Source: Pseudoalteromonas lipolytica
GTDB taxonomy: Bacteria; Pseudomonadota; Gammaproteobacteria; Enterobacterales; Alteromonadaceae
NCBI RefSeq assembly: GCF_900116435.1
Contig: NZ_FPAZ01000004.1
Coordinates: forward strand, 62,001-126,000
Direction of reading: 5' to 3'
Length of the DNA stretch: 64,000 nt
Both the position numbers and the translations under genes were made by a program. The notes beneath the pieces were generated by a model, which had not been told where the DNA came from, made no database searches, and worked only from the letters and a program-made list of their open reading frames with translations. Shown here piece after piece: positions 46,801 through 56,635 of this stretch (its first letter is position 1; the number at the start of each line of letters is the position of its first letter).

Positions 46801-48426
46801 TTACACTTTAAAAACATGTACCTGCTGTTGTAATCGAGAAGCAAGCGATGCAAGCTCTTGGCTCGCTTGAGCATTTTGTTGTGAGCTTTCGCTGACCAGT
46901 GAAATACTGCTACTAAATTCATTAATATTACAACTGAGTTCATTAGCAACGGTCGTTTGTTCATCCGTTGCAGTAGATACTTGATTGTTCATATCGGCGA
47001 TTTGTGCCATTTCTTGTGTTATTTCAATTAGCAACTGCGATGACCGTTCAGCAAATTCAACACTTTGCTTGGCGCTTTCATCGGCATTGCCCATTGCTGT
47101 AACTGCTTGCTGTGCCATTGATTGCAGTTTACTAATCATTTCATTGATACTGGCTGTCGCTTTTTGTGTATTGTGCGCAAGTTGCCTCACTTCATCGGCA
47201 ACGACCGCAAAGCCGCGCCCTGATTCGCCAGCACGTGCCGCCTCAATTGCTGCATTTAATGCCAGTAAGTTTGTTTGTTCAGCAACACCTTGGATCATCA
47301 TCACCACTTGGTTTATGTCGGTCGATTGGGTGTTAAGTTCATTGATTAGCTGCGTATTTGCATTAACGATATGTGACAAACGATTGATTGAATCAATGTT
47401 TTCTTGAACTGATTGCTGCCCCATTTTTGCTGTTTTGTCGGTGTGTGAGGCTTTTTCTGAAGTAGCAAGTGCGTTAGCTGCTACTTGCTCAATCGCACTA
47501 CTCATTTGCGTAATTGCTGTTGCTATCATTGCAGATTGGTGCTCTTGTTCCGTGGCTGTACTGGCGACTTGATCACTAATTGAATTCATCTCTTCGGCCG
47601 CCGAAGACAGAGTGAGTGTTGCACTTGTTACGTCATTCACTAGCGTATGAATACGTTCCATCATGGCATTAAAATGGCTGGCTGCTTGGGCTATTTCATC
47701 GTTACCATGGGTTTTTGCTCTGAGCGTTAAATCTGCATTTTTAGAAATTGAGCCAATGGTTCCACTCAATGAAAGTAATGGATTATGAATCGAGCGATAA
47801 ATCATAAAAGCGACAATTAGCAAAATAATGATGAGAATGATGACGGAGGCCGTCATGGCAATGCTGACTTTTTCAAAGCTTTTGTCTGCCGTGTTTTTAA
47901 ACTTATAAGCCTCTGATAGTTGTAATTCAATTAACCCTTGATAACTCTCGCTAAGGGGATCGAATACAGCGTAGAGTCTTTTCACAAACTGATCGTCTGG
48001 AATTGACTTCAATTGATTATTTTTAACCGCAGTGAGAAGCGTATCGAGTTCTGATTTAACATTGTCTAAGTTCTTTTCAACATTGTTGACTAAGCGTTGC
48101 TCTTCGCTGGTGAGTTTAGTGCTTAAGTAGCTCTGCCATTTACTGTCTGCTAAGGATTCGGCTTCGTTTACAGACTGAAGAAATGCTGTTTTAGAAATTT
48201 GTTCTGCTCGGTATTTATGAAATAAATCGACAATACTTACGGCGTAATTGTCCGATACTGTTTTTATTTGTTCTAGCGGCACAACGCGATCGTCATACAA
48301 GCTGTCGATACCTTTTACCATGCTATGCATCATGGATATGGTAAAAATAGACGTGATCACAAAAATCGACACGGGTAACAGCGCTAACACAGCGAGTCGA
48401 GAACGAACAGAGTAGTTATTTAACAT
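46801..48426 (-). CDS. Methyl-accepting chemotaxis protein, four-helix-bundle sensor
   Basis: This 541-residue chemoreceptor has TM1 (about 11-33), a periplasmic four-helix-bundle region to about 187, TM2 (about 188-210), HAMP (about 210-262) and a signalling domain with the conserved hairpin [20 protein letters not shown]. There is no C-terminal NWETF-like tether for CheR. It is upstream of the SBP-like and DM13 genes and probably in one operon with them. Confidence 0.93.
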   Translation of the reverse strand: MLNNYSVRSRLAVLALLPVSIFVITSIFTISMMHSMVKGIDSLYDDRVVPLEQIKTVSDNYAVSIVDLFHKYRAEQISKTAFLQSVNEAESLADSKWQSYLSTKLTSEEQRLVNNVEKNLDNVKSELDTLLTAVKNNQLKSIPDDQFVKRLYAVFDPLSESYQGLIELQLSEAYKFKNTADKSFEKVSIAMTASVIILIIILLIVAFMIYRSIHNPLLSLSGTIGSISKNADLTLRAKTHGNDEIAQAASHFNAMMERIHTLVNDVTSATLTLSSAAEEMNSISDQVASTATEQEHQSAMIATAITQMSSAIEQVAANALATSEKASHTDKTAKMGQQSVQENIDSINRLSHIVNANTQLINELNTQSTDINQVVMMIQGVAEQTNLLALNAAIEAARAGESGRGFAVVADEVRQLAHNTQKATASINEMISKLQSMAQQAVTAMGNADESAKQSVEFAERSSQLLIEITQEMAQIADMNNQVSTATDEQTTVANELSCNINEFSSSISLVSESSQQNAQASQELASLASRLQQQVHVFKV

Positions 48427-48631
48427 GATAAAATGAACTTTTATAGTGGCTTAATATTAAAGCTAATAAGAGAAACGTATTTAAGCAAGTTTTTGCAATA
48501 GTTTATAGTTATCTTTTGCTTGAATTTGTGCAAATAGTTGATTTACATCATTGTGTGTAACGTTACACATAAACGCTTGAGTCTATAACAGCTTATTTTT
48601 CTGTGAGTGTAATTATTAAGTTTTAAATAAT

Positions 48632-48664
48632 AATGAAGCCCGAATATTAAATCGGGCTTCATTT
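48632..48664 (-). terminator. Terminator of the repeat-protein gene
   Basis: AATGAAGCCCGA (48632-48643) and TCGGGCTTCATT (48652-48663) form a perfect 12-bp stem with an 8-nt loop. It lies 15 bases after the stop on the minus strand, and T-rich sequence follows. Confidence 0.85.
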
Positions 48665-48678
48665 TAAAGGGGGTATTA

Positions 48679-50877
48679 TTAGTGACCTCGGTTGGGCATT
48701 TGTCGTGGCATTTGTTTAGGTAAATTACGACGCATTTGTTGCCTTTGCATGCCAAGTTGGCGAGCACGGTTAGCTTGATTTAGTTGTTGCATGCGATTTG
48801 TTTGCTGAGTATGTGATTGCTGGCGCTGCTGTAAAGTGTGTTTAGCTTTACTCTTATCAATGGTTTGCAATTTATTCTGCACATGTTGTCGGTCAGTATT
48901 TTGTATGCGGTCTTTAATCTGCTGTTGTTTATCGCTAGGTACATCTTGCCACTTATCTGAAACACGTTGTTGCCACTTTCCGTCGTCATGTTTCAGTACA
49001 TTCCCATTACGATCGGCAAATATATTGTTCGCTTTATCGCGCTGACTGATGGCTGTTTTTAAATCGCGCTTTACCTGCGTTTTTGAGGCTAAGCGTGTTT
49101 TTATTTGACTGCGTTTATAAATATTATGAAGCGGACGTTTGTTGTTAAGGTTATTTAATTTATTGCCAATATTAACGCTATTGCCAATGTTTATATCACC
49201 AGTATTAATGACTACGGGGCCTCGGTAGCCGCCGCCATACCAACCATTACAGCAATGGTAAGGACGGTAATGTGTGGGCCAACCTAAATCCCAATTCATT
49301 CCTAAGCTTAAAAAACCATTGCTCCAACTTACGCCGAACGACCAGCCAGTCCAGTTGTTATAGCCAATATTAAAGCCCCATGTTGACGGCCTAGGGTAAT
49401 AGTAACCACCTCCCCAATATGCTGGGTAATACCACCCAGTGCCATAAACAGGCGCGCCGTAATAAGGATAAGACCATACATAACCCGGGTAGTAACCTGT
49501 GTACACAACGTCTGGGGTTGATTCATAAATCTCGACATAGGTAAGGTTATAAACGGGTGAACTGGGTGGGATTTTGGCGATTTCATTTTTTGGAATGCTG
49601 TCAGCCACTAACCACGGCCCTTGCGCTGAATCAGCTTTAAACCATACTGCGTTATCGACAGCATAATATTTTCCTTTTATTTGTAGCACTTGTGCATCGG
49701 TATTGATGGCGTACGACACGTTAGTTCCTGGAATGCGCTCAAATTTAGGCTTACCATCATAGTACACGGTCAAACGCGCGTCTTTACGACTGATCGCTGC
49801 TGTTTGTGGCACTTTTGCATCAAGCACCGCTTCATTTGCCTCTTCGGTGCCCGCGACAGAGTCACGTAAGCCACCAAGGTCTGATTCTGGTGGGATACTT
49901 GCGAAGCTTTGAGGCAGCTCGTCTGCTCGTACAAATGTCCAAGGGCCAGTGTGTTGTTTCGCCCTAAACCAACGTCCAGAAAGCAATACATACATGTTAT
50001 TGGTTTGCATTTCTCTTAGCCACGGAGTTTCTGTATTAAACACGTACATTAATTCTCCACCGCTTAGGCTCTTCCATTTGGCTTCGCCATCGGTTACTAC
50101 AAGCTCAGTGGGCTTGGTAGCAACAACAATCTCAGGGGGGGATGAAAGTGGTGATGTACTTGTGTTTTTGGGGAGCATGTTTGCTAAATCGGCAGGCACA
50201 GATTGGGTATATTTATAAGGGCCTTTTGCTTGTTTTGCCTGATACCAAAAGTGTCCATCGGTTAGGTAAAGCGATTTGTTCTTTGTATCTTTAATAACGG
50301 TCATCGCTGTATTTAATGCACGTTCATAGTGTGTGTCTTTAATAGCACTAAATTTAGGTTCACCGTCAAAGCTTAATAACACCGCAATTTTGTCTTTAAA
50401 AATAATGATCGGAGGGTCTGTTTTTAATTGCGCTAAGCTTTGCTCTGCAACTTCTGCGTTTTCTAAACTGGCGGTCAGTTGCGACAGCGAGGTATTAAAT
50501 TGACTGGTTTTAATCGCTTGATTTACGACGGTGGTAAAGGTTTGTTCTCCCGCATCTTTAGATTCTGGCCAACGCACATCAATGACGCTCATATCGCGTA
50601 CGGTGACGCTATCGTTTTCTCTGTCGGTATCAATTTTTGCGGTAAACCAAAAAACACCAAATATGGGCTCTTTGTTTTGTGTAAATGACATGGCTGCTCT
50701 GGCAGTAAGCGCATTGCCAATTAACTTTTCTGGTTGCGGCTGATAAACAATCAAAGTGCCCTCAGTCGTATGCACTTTTTGAGGCCACTCAATTGCATTG
50801 CTAGGAAAGCAGTATATTACACTGCTAAATAAGATGAATAATTTGAAAAAACGATAAAAAGGCGCGTCATGTTTCAT
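48679..50877 (-). CDS. Exported protein with Trp-rich repeats and Tyr-rich region
   Basis: This 732-residue protein starts at ATG 50877 with AGGATT upstream; the earlier in-frame start at 50922 is unlikely. A signal peptide ends near SNA. At least three repeats share the pattern (Y)..(G)W(F/Y).A....GPW/Y......P, for example WYQAKQAKGPYKY, WFRAKQHTGPWTF and WFKADSAQGPWLV. A central segment is rich in Tyr, Gly and Trp (YYPGYVWSYPYYG). The last about 130 residues are rich in Gln, Arg and Lys. Similar proteins are sometimes labelled carbohydrate-binding family V/XII, but I cannot give a function. Confidence 0.75.
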   Translation of the reverse strand: MKHDAPFYRFFKLFILFSSVIYCFPSNAIEWPQKVHTTEGTLIVYQPQPEKLIGNALTARAAMSFTQNKEPIFGVFWFTAKIDTDRENDSVTVRDMSVIDVRWPESKDAGEQTFTTVVNQAIKTSQFNTSLSQLTASLENAEVAEQSLAQLKTDPPIIIFKDKIAVLLSFDGEPKFSAIKDTHYERALNTAMTVIKDTKNKSLYLTDGHFWYQAKQAKGPYKYTQSVPADLANMLPKNTSTSPLSSPPEIVVATKPTELVVTDGEAKWKSLSGGELMYVFNTETPWLREMQTNNMYVLLSGRWFRAKQHTGPWTFVRADELPQSFASIPPESDLGGLRDSVAGTEEANEAVLDAKVPQTAAISRKDARLTVYYDGKPKFERIPGTNVSYAINTDAQVLQIKGKYYAVDNAVWFKADSAQGPWLVADSIPKNEIAKIPPSSPVYNLTYVEIYESTPDVVYTGYYPGYVWSYPYYGAPVYGTGWYYPAYWGGGYYYPRPSTWGFNIGYNNWTGWSFGVSWSNGFLSLGMNWDLGWPTHYRPYHCCNGWYGGGYRGPVVINTGDINIGNSVNIGNKLNNLNNKRPLHNIYKRSQIKTRLASKTQVKRDLKTAISQRDKANNIFADRNGNVLKHDDGKWQQRVSDKWQDVPSDKQQQIKDRIQNTDRQHVQNKLQTIDKSKAKHTLQQRQQSHTQQTNRMQQLNQANRARQLGMQRQQMRRNLPKQMPRQMPNRGH

Positions 50878-50965
50878 GTTCAATCCTTGTCGAATACACG
50901 TCAAATAAGTGTAGCTCAACAAGAAAAAACAGCGTTAAATTTGTTCCGTTTATCGTAAAATTTTA

Positions 50966-51802
50966 TCAACAATGCTCAGCAACAAATTGCGCCCCCGCAT
51001 CGACCCCCATGTCATAGCCCGCTGATAATTTTGCAAATGACTTTGTTGTTCGCCCAACAGCAAACTGTGGCGGTGGGGCAATGATATTTATGTTGCAGTC
51101 ATTAGGTGGGTTCATAATAAAATCAATGCTTTGATTATAGTTATTTGCTCGGCGCAACGTTGCTTCAGCAAGGGCGGGCGTGTCTTTGTATAACCGCTTA
51201 ACGAGCCAAGGGGCTTTTGCAGGTTTCTTTTTATAACCCAGCGGTTGCGATAAAACGACCGTGATATCTTTATTACCCATTTCATATGCTTTTTGCACGG
51301 GGATTGAGTCTGCAACACCGCCGTCGGTCAGTTGAATATCATTAATAACGGGGTAGTGCCGATAGGCAATGGGTAAAGCGCATGATGCTTTAAGTTGCTC
51401 TTCCATTAATTGAGCATTTGCTTTTAAATACTCTGCGTGACCGGTTTTGATATTGGTTGCGACAATGTAAAACTCACTCGCTTGATTATTGAATGTATCT
51501 AAATCGAGGCGTATATCCCGAATAGTTTCTTGCCATAACCAATCTAAATCAAACAGGTGGCCGCCTTTAGCAAATCGGATAAAATTTATAAATTCGGGGC
51601 GACATGAATAATCGGTGATTACGGCATGGTTTCGTTTATATTGTGAGCATAAATACGCGGCGATATTGGTAGCGCCAGCAGACACACCATAACACTGTTG
51701 AAACGGCTGATAACAGGCTTTTAAAAAAGCATCTAGTACGCCTGTGGCAAAAATACCACGCATTGCGCCGCCTTCTACAACCAGCGCTTTGTTCTGTGTC
51801 AT
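50966..51802 (-). CDS. Patatin-like phospholipase, YjjU type
   Basis: This 278-residue cytoplasmic or peripheral lipid acyl hydrolase has the oxyanion loop EGGAMRGIFATG, nucleophile S41 in YGVSAGA and D160 in LTDGGVADSIP, the Ser-Asp dyad of patatins. The length and order fit bacterial YjjU proteins. The substrate is unknown. A 12-bp inverted repeat lies just upstream of its ribosome site. Confidence 0.88.
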   Translation of the reverse strand: MTQNKALVVEGGAMRGIFATGVLDAFLKACYQPFQQCYGVSAGATNIAAYLCSQYKRNHAVITDYSCRPEFINFIRFAKGGHLFDLDWLWQETIRDIRLDLDTFNNQASEFYIVATNIKTGHAEYLKANAQLMEEQLKASCALPIAYRHYPVINDIQLTDGGVADSIPVQKAYEMGNKDITVVLSQPLGYKKKPAKAPWLVKRLYKDTPALAEATLRRANNYNQSIDFIMNPPNDCNINIIAPPPQFAVGRTTKSFAKLSAGYDMGVDAGAQFVAEHC

Positions 51803-51819
51803 TGTATTCCATTTCCCTT

Positions 51820-51856
51820 GTAATCGTGTTTACTAAACCATAGCAAACACGATTAC
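51820..51856 (-). other. Inverted repeat before patatin ribosome site
   Basis: GTAATCGTGTTT (51820-51831) and AAACACGATTAC (51845-51856) form a perfect 12-bp inverted repeat with a 13-nt loop between nfeD and the patatin gene. On the minus strand it ends directly before AAGGGAAAT, the likely ribosome site. It could be an operator or a terminator lacking a T run. Confidence 0.5.
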
Positions 51857-51885
51857 AAAACAAAATAGAGTTTTGGCTCTAAGTG

Positions 51886-52338
51886 TTAAATTGCTTCAAC
51901 CCAGAGCACGCCTACTTGCTTTTCTGTTACTTTAACAGTACTACCTGCTGCAATAGGGGTATGGCTTTTGAGTTGCCATTGGATACCAGAGTATGGATGT
52001 GTCGTTAAACCTCTGTCATCAACATCTGAATTAATAACAAAGGTGATGTCGGCAAAGTCATTGTGCAATGGTTTGGTGTCTGTTTTATCTTGCAAACGTT
52101 TGAGTGGTTGCCAAAGCACCACGGCAAAACCAAGGGTAAACACAATATTGCTCCACAGTGCAGTAGTGTAGTTGCTATCAAGCAAGCCAATATTCATCAG
52201 TAGACCACTGGCAAATAAAGACAAACCTAAAAAAAGTAACACATAGGTGCTCATTCCAAGCACTGCAACTTCAATAATTAGCGCAAGCACGCCTAAAATC
52301 ATCAGTGTTTCGGCTAAATAAGTATCTAAAAATGCCAT
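51886..52338 (-). CDS. NfeD-family membrane protein (YbbJ-like)
   Basis: This 150-residue protein has three hydrophobic helices (to about 85) and a C-terminal OB-fold domain (about 95-148; GIQWQLKSHTPIAAGSTVKV). NfeD proteins pair with SPFH proteins in membrane quality control. It lies 8 bp downstream of qmcA, as in the qmcA-ybbJ pair of E. coli. Confidence 0.87.
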   Translation of the reverse strand: MAFLDTYLAETLMILGVLALIIEVAVLGMSTYVLLFLGLSLFASGLLMNIGLLDSNYTTALWSNIVFTLGFAVVLWQPLKRLQDKTDTKPLHNDFADITFVINSDVDDRGLTTHPYSGIQWQLKSHTPIAAGSTVKVTEKQVGVLWVEAI

Positions 52339-52346
52339 AGGGAAAC

Positions 52347-53300
52347 CTAACTTTTTTGTTTTTGGTTCAAAGAGTTAATAATAGACATGCCTTGTGCTAC
52401 TAATGAACTGGCATCGGTGCCGCTATCAGGGAGTAATACCACTGATGATTCACGTGCAATAGCTTCTTTTGCCGCAATGGCTTTGGTTGCAAGATCAAGC
52501 TGAATTGCTTTTTGACCTTGCTCGGTATCGGCTGCTTCACCAACCTTGCGCAATGCATCTGCTTGGGCTTCTGCTACTGCAATAATGGCTTTTGCTTCAC
52601 CTTCGGCTCGTAATATTTGCTCTGCTTTATCGGCTTCTGCGGCGAGAACTTGCGCTTGTTTTTTACCTTCTGCAACGTTGATATTTGCTTGTCTATCACC
52701 TTCAGACTCTAATATTTGTGCACGTTTTACACGTTCAGCTTTCATTTGAGCTTCCATTGCTTCCATAACGGATTGAGGAGGAACAATATCTTTAATTTCG
52801 TAGCGTAAAACCTGAATACCCCAAGGTTCAGCAGCTTGGTTAATGGCTGATACGATATTGGTGTTTAATAGGTCGCGCTCTTCAAATGTTTTATCAAGCT
52901 CCATTTTACCAAGCTCAGAACGCATTGTTGTTTGTGAAAGCTGAGTTACTGCGAACACATAATCATCTACGCCATAGGTTGCTTTGTAGGGGTCTAACAC
53001 TCGGAAATACAATACGCCATCAACAATCAATGAAATATTATCCTTCGTGATAGCTGACTGTGAAGGCACATCTTGTGCTTGTTCTTTTAAACTACGATCA
53101 GCGGCTATGCGGTCAATAAATGGCACAATAAAGTTAAGGCCGGCTTCTTTTGTTGATTGGTATTTACCAAACCGTTCTATTAACCAAGCACGGTTTTGAG
53201 GCACGAATTTAACGCTACTTTTCAATAGCACTAAAATGAAAATTAGAATAAAAACTTCGACATTCAATAGTAAATCGAAAATTTGCGATAGGGGATCCAT
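52347..53300 (-). CDS. qmcA: SPFH/stomatin-like membrane protease-associated protein
   Basis: This 317-residue protein has an N-terminal membrane helix (about 14-30), the SPFH domain (VPQNRAWLIERFGKY to about 190) and a coiled coil rich in Ala, Glu and Lys (about 195-260; EGKKQAQVLAAEADKAEQIL). It forms ring-shaped complexes in the inner membrane linked to FtsH-type quality control in E. coli. The ribosome site AAGGAAAG is strong. It forms an operon with nfeD. Confidence 0.9.
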   Translation of the reverse strand: MDPLSQIFDLLLNVEVFILIFILVLLKSSVKFVPQNRAWLIERFGKYQSTKEAGLNFIVPFIDRIAADRSLKEQAQDVPSQSAITKDNISLIVDGVLYFRVLDPYKATYGVDDYVFAVTQLSQTTMRSELGKMELDKTFEERDLLNTNIVSAINQAAEPWGIQVLRYEIKDIVPPQSVMEAMEAQMKAERVKRAQILESEGDRQANINVAEGKKQAQVLAAEADKAEQILRAEGEAKAIIAVAEAQADALRKVGEAADTEQGQKAIQLDLATKAIAAKEAIARESSVVLLPDSGTDASSLVAQGMSIINSLNQKQKS

Positions 53301-53388
53301 GTACTTTCCTTAGAGACTGTTAATGTTATTTTTTTCCAATAACTACATTATCACTGGGAAGCATGTCGCGCCATAAATTTGTTAAATG

Positions 53389-53428
53389 AACAGCCAGCAC
53401 CACACTCAGTTGTGAGTGGCTGGCTGTT
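53389..53428 (-). terminator. Terminator of the BASS operon
   Basis: AACAGCCAGC at 53389 pairs with GCTGGCTGTT ending at 53428. An inner CACTCA/TGAGTG stem closes on a GTTG loop. This strong hairpin lies downstream of the BASS gene and before qmcA. Confidence 0.75.
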
Positions 53429-53437
53429 GAGGGAGTA

Positions 53438-54325
53438 TTAAACGTTTTTTATGAGCCGTGCTTGTCTATTGCTATGGGCGCTAAATAGGTAACAAAAAAT
53501 ATACCCTGTTAGAAACATAAATAAGCTGTATGTCGCACCGGGTATGGCCATCGTGGGATTATTTATGAGGGTGCTAGCAATTAAAATAGCAAGCGTACCA
53601 TTTTGCAATCCAACTTCGATTGCAATACTCATTTGCTGTGGCTGCGATAATCCGGATATTTTGGCAAAGAACAGCCCTAGCATCAGTGTGGTTAGGTTTA
53701 AGGTAAGTGTAGCAAGGCCGCTGGTGGCAAAAAAACTAAACATTAGATCAGCATTTTTATGAATAATTGCCACGACAATAATGACTAAAAATACGCTCGA
53801 AAGTCGGCGAATTAATGGTTCAATTTTACTGCTAAGGTGGGGTTTAAGGTTGTTGAATAGCATACCAATAGTGACAGGCAATAAGGTAATAGCCAGCATT
53901 TGTATAATCGTTTTTACTATTGGTAACGTGAATTCATTCCCCGGCACACTAAATGATGACATAGCAAAGTGTACAATAAACGGCAAAGTAAAGGGGGATA
54001 TAAAGGTTGCTAAAGTGGTTAAACTAATCGATAGGGCCAGGTCACCTTTAAATAGATAAGTATATAAATTAGATGTTACGCCGCCTGGACAACATGCGAC
54101 TAAAATTAAGCCAATCGCAAGTTCAGAAGGAAGCTTTAAACCCATGGCAAGTAAAAAAGCCACCATAGGGAGTAATAACATTTGGCATGTTAGGCCTAAA
54201 ATCAGTGCTTTGGGGCTTAAGAATAAAGCCCCAAAATCCTTCTTTTTGAGTCCTAAGCCCATACCAAACATAATGATAAACAGTGCTAATGGCAGCACTA
54301 CTTTAGTCAAAATATCTATTTGCAT
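53438..54325 (-). CDS. Bile acid:sodium symporter family (BASS) transporter
   Basis: This 295-residue protein has nine to ten hydrophobic helices and the SBF signature VACCPGGVTSNLYTYLFKGDLALS, plus EVGLQNGTLAILIAS with the crossover motif. Bacterial members move organic anions with sodium, for example pantoate or keto acids. It follows the class II aldolase by 9 bp, so it probably carries a substrate or product of that operon. Confidence 0.87.
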   Translation of the reverse strand: MQIDILTKVVLPLALFIIMFGMGLGLKKKDFGALFLSPKALILGLTCQMLLLPMVAFLLAMGLKLPSELAIGLILVACCPGGVTSNLYTYLFKGDLALSISLTTLATFISPFTLPFIVHFAMSSFSVPGNEFTLPIVKTIIQMLAITLLPVTIGMLFNNLKPHLSSKIEPLIRRLSSVFLVIIVVAIIHKNADLMFSFFATSGLATLTLNLTTLMLGLFFAKISGLSQPQQMSIAIEVGLQNGTLAILIASTLINNPTMAIPGATYSLFMFLTGYIFCYLFSAHSNRQARLIKNV

Positions 54326-54334
54326 GGTATGCCC

Positions 54335-55084
54335 TTATTGGTCGTAGCCTGGACTTTTAGAATCTAATAAGCGCAGCAGAGCAGGCCAAGCAATTGCACC
54401 GCCAAGTCCTTTAGTTGCGATTTCTGTTTGTCCTTTTATGCCATCAACAATGGCTTTAGGAACCCGTACTAAGTGTTCTGTATTTTGGGTCGTACGGGTT
54501 TGAACAGCGCAGGCCGCTTCAAATATATACATAAACAAAAAGGCGTCGGCAACGGTGCTGCCCACGGTTAACAAGCCGTGATTACGCAACATTAAAAAGT
54601 GATTGTTACCTAAATCATTGACCAAGCGACTTTGCTCCGCGGGATTAAGTGCTATTCCTTCATAATCGTGATAACTGAGACCTGAGTGAACAACCACAGC
54701 TTGCTGTGATATGGGCAGTAAGCCGTCTTTATTTGCAGACACTGCTGTGCCATTTAATGAGTGAGTGTGAATAACGCAATGAGCATCTTCACGTGCCATA
54801 TGTATACAACTGTGAATATTAAAGCCCGCAGGGTTGACGGGGTATTCACTGTCGTGCAGCTTATTACATTGTTGATCAACTTTTATTAAGCTTGATGCTG
54901 TGATTTCGTGAAACATCATGCCATAGGGGTTTATTAAAAACTCGTTTTCAGTACCTGGTACGCGCATTGATATATGCGTAAAAATTAGGTCATCCCAACC
55001 ATATAAAGCAACGAGGCGGTAGGCAGCTGCAAGTTCCACACGTGCATGCCATTCTTGTTCTGAGACTGAATGTTTCATGGTCAT
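54335..55084 (-). CDS. Class II aldolase/adducin-family protein
   Basis: This 249-residue enzyme of the fuculose-phosphate aldolase/adducin family has metal-binding His in VIHTHSLNG and the later MLRNHGLLTVG, plus WDDLIFTHISMRVPG. Some members are decarboxylases or lyases of hydroxy acids, so the reaction cannot be fixed. It lies between Mpo1-like and BASS genes with 8-9 bp gaps. Confidence 0.85.
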   Translation of the reverse strand: MTMKHSVSEQEWHARVELAAAYRLVALYGWDDLIFTHISMRVPGTENEFLINPYGMMFHEITASSLIKVDQQCNKLHDSEYPVNPAGFNIHSCIHMAREDAHCVIHTHSLNGTAVSANKDGLLPISQQAVVVHSGLSYHDYEGIALNPAEQSRLVNDLGNNHFLMLRNHGLLTVGSTVADAFLFMYIFEAACAVQTRTTQNTEHLVRVPKAIVDGIKGQTEIATKGLGGAIAWPALLRLLDSKSPGYDQ

Positions 55085-55093
55085 GATGATTTC

Positions 55094-55414
55094 CTAAAAT
55101 GGCACTTTACGAACGATAATGTCTTTAAACATAACCCAGTCACCAATAAAGCTATAAAAAGGATGGGTAAAAGTGGCTGGGCGGTTTTTTTCAAAAAAGA
55201 AATGACCAATCCAAGCAAACCCATATCCAACAACAGGGCATAACAGCAACCAACTATAGTGCTGTTGGTATAAAGCAGCGAACAAAATAGCTAACACTAA
55301 CCAGCTACCAACGAAGTGTAAGCGTCGGCAGACTTTATTTTTATGCTCTTGAAGATAATAGGGGTAAAACTCTTTGAAGCTTGTGAATTCACGTTTACTG
55401 GCTACAGTGCCCAT
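55094..55414 (-). CDS. Mpo1/DUF962-family protein
   Basis: This 106-residue membrane protein matches the DUF962 family. FKEFYPYYLQEHKNKVCRRLHFVG, IGHFFFEKNRPATF and THPFYSFIGDW carry the conserved His residues. Yeast Mpo1 is an Fe(II) dioxygenase that shortens 2-hydroxy fatty acids by one carbon, and the His positions of that site are visible here. It begins the operon with the aldolase and BASS genes and is divergent from an AraC gene. Confidence 0.82.
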   Translation of the reverse strand: MGTVASKREFTSFKEFYPYYLQEHKNKVCRRLHFVGSWLVLAILFAALYQQHYSWLLLCPVVGYGFAWIGHFFFEKNRPATFTHPFYSFIGDWVMFKDIIVRKVPF

Positions 55415-55512
55415 AATACTTTCTCCGTTGTTAATTACAGGTTAACAATAGGCTTTTATTTTTTAAATTACTTGATAATATGGGTCATTGAATTGTTTTT
55501 TGAGGACAGTGT

Positions 55513-56472
55513 GTGCGTACTCTTTCAAGCTGGTGGTTACGGGCTATGGCTGAGTCTTTTAAATGGCAAGGCTTACCGATTAACGAGTTATTTGAAAACG
55601 CGAATATTCGACTCACTGATCTGAGCAGTCAAAGTGCTCGGTATCCGCAAGCTCATGTCAGTTTGCTTTGGAAGCAAGCGCAAGCCATGTTGCCAAACAC
55701 ACACTTAGGCGTATATGTTGGTAGCAATATGAACGTACGCGCTATCCCTGTTGTGGGAATGGCTATTATTCAATCAACACAGTTACTTAGTGTGTTTAGA
55801 CTTATATTGCGTTATCAAAAGCTGATGGGAGATACTCATAATGTGTCGTTAATTGATCATGGTGATGAGTATGAGCTGCGCTTTAACTTTAGTGACGGCG
55901 AGCGTGATATGTCATTATTAAGTTACGAAGCCCCCATGGCTTTTTGTTTAAAAATAGCCCGTACAGTGAAGGGTAAAGACTGGTGTCCAACACGTATTTG
56001 TTTACAGCGTAAAGAGCCTAACGCTGAAATTGACGAACACTTTAATTGCCCGATTGAATACGCTGCGAAAACACATAGTTTGTTTTTTAGCGAGCAAGTA
56101 CAAAGCCAGGTACTTTTATCGAGTAATATAAAGTTAGCATCACAAAGTACAGTAACTCAGATTTTGCGTATTCTGTTGGAAGAGCATTTAATTCAAGGTC
56201 AGTTTAGTTGTGCTGTGCTCGCTAAAGCATTGAATATGAGTGAAAAAACATTACAACGTCGGCTAGCTAAGGAAGGCACTAATTTTAGCAAAGAATTGGC
56301 GTTACTCAGAAAGCAAAAAAGTGTGTCTTTACTGACAGAAACGGATTTATCACTGACTGAAATAGCTTTTTTATGTGGTTATTCTGAGCTAAGTGCATTT
56401 CATCATGCTTTTAACCGCTGGTATGGTGTGTCGCCTAAAGTGTACCGAGAGCAAATGATAGCCCTTGCTTAA
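55513..56472 (+). CDS. AraC-family regulator, OruR-like
   Basis: This 319-residue regulator starts at GTG 55513 with GAGG eight bases upstream. The N-terminal arabinose-binding-like domain (about 15-195) is followed by the AraC helix-turn-helix (LAKALNMSEKTLQRRLAKEG and FLCGYSELSAFHHAFNRWYGVSPK). It is divergent from the Mpo1-aldolase-BASS operon with 98 bp between starts, so it probably controls that operon. It is a paralogue of the regulator at 40134. Confidence 0.88.
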   Translation: MRTLSSWWLRAMAESFKWQGLPINELFENANIRLTDLSSQSARYPQAHVSLLWKQAQAMLPNTHLGVYVGSNMNVRAIPVVGMAIIQSTQLLSVFRLILRYQKLMGDTHNVSLIDHGDEYELRFNFSDGERDMSLLSYEAPMAFCLKIARTVKGKDWCPTRICLQRKEPNAEIDEHFNCPIEYAAKTHSLFFSEQVQSQVLLSSNIKLASQSTVTQILRILLEEHLIQGQFSCAVLAKALNMSEKTLQRRLAKEGTNFSKELALLRKQKSVSLLTETDLSLTEIAFLCGYSELSAFHHAFNRWYGVSPKVYREQMIALA

Positions 56473-56635
56473 TAAGAAAATAGGTTATTAGTTTACTGAA
56501 GATAATTTACGTAATAACAATTGTAAAAATATAAATAGTAATTGCTTAACAAAGGGTTATTGCCTAAAATCACCCCTAAGACGCAAGGATGATCTTAACT
56601 ATTTAATTTACATATAAAGTCTGAGGTCTACTCAC

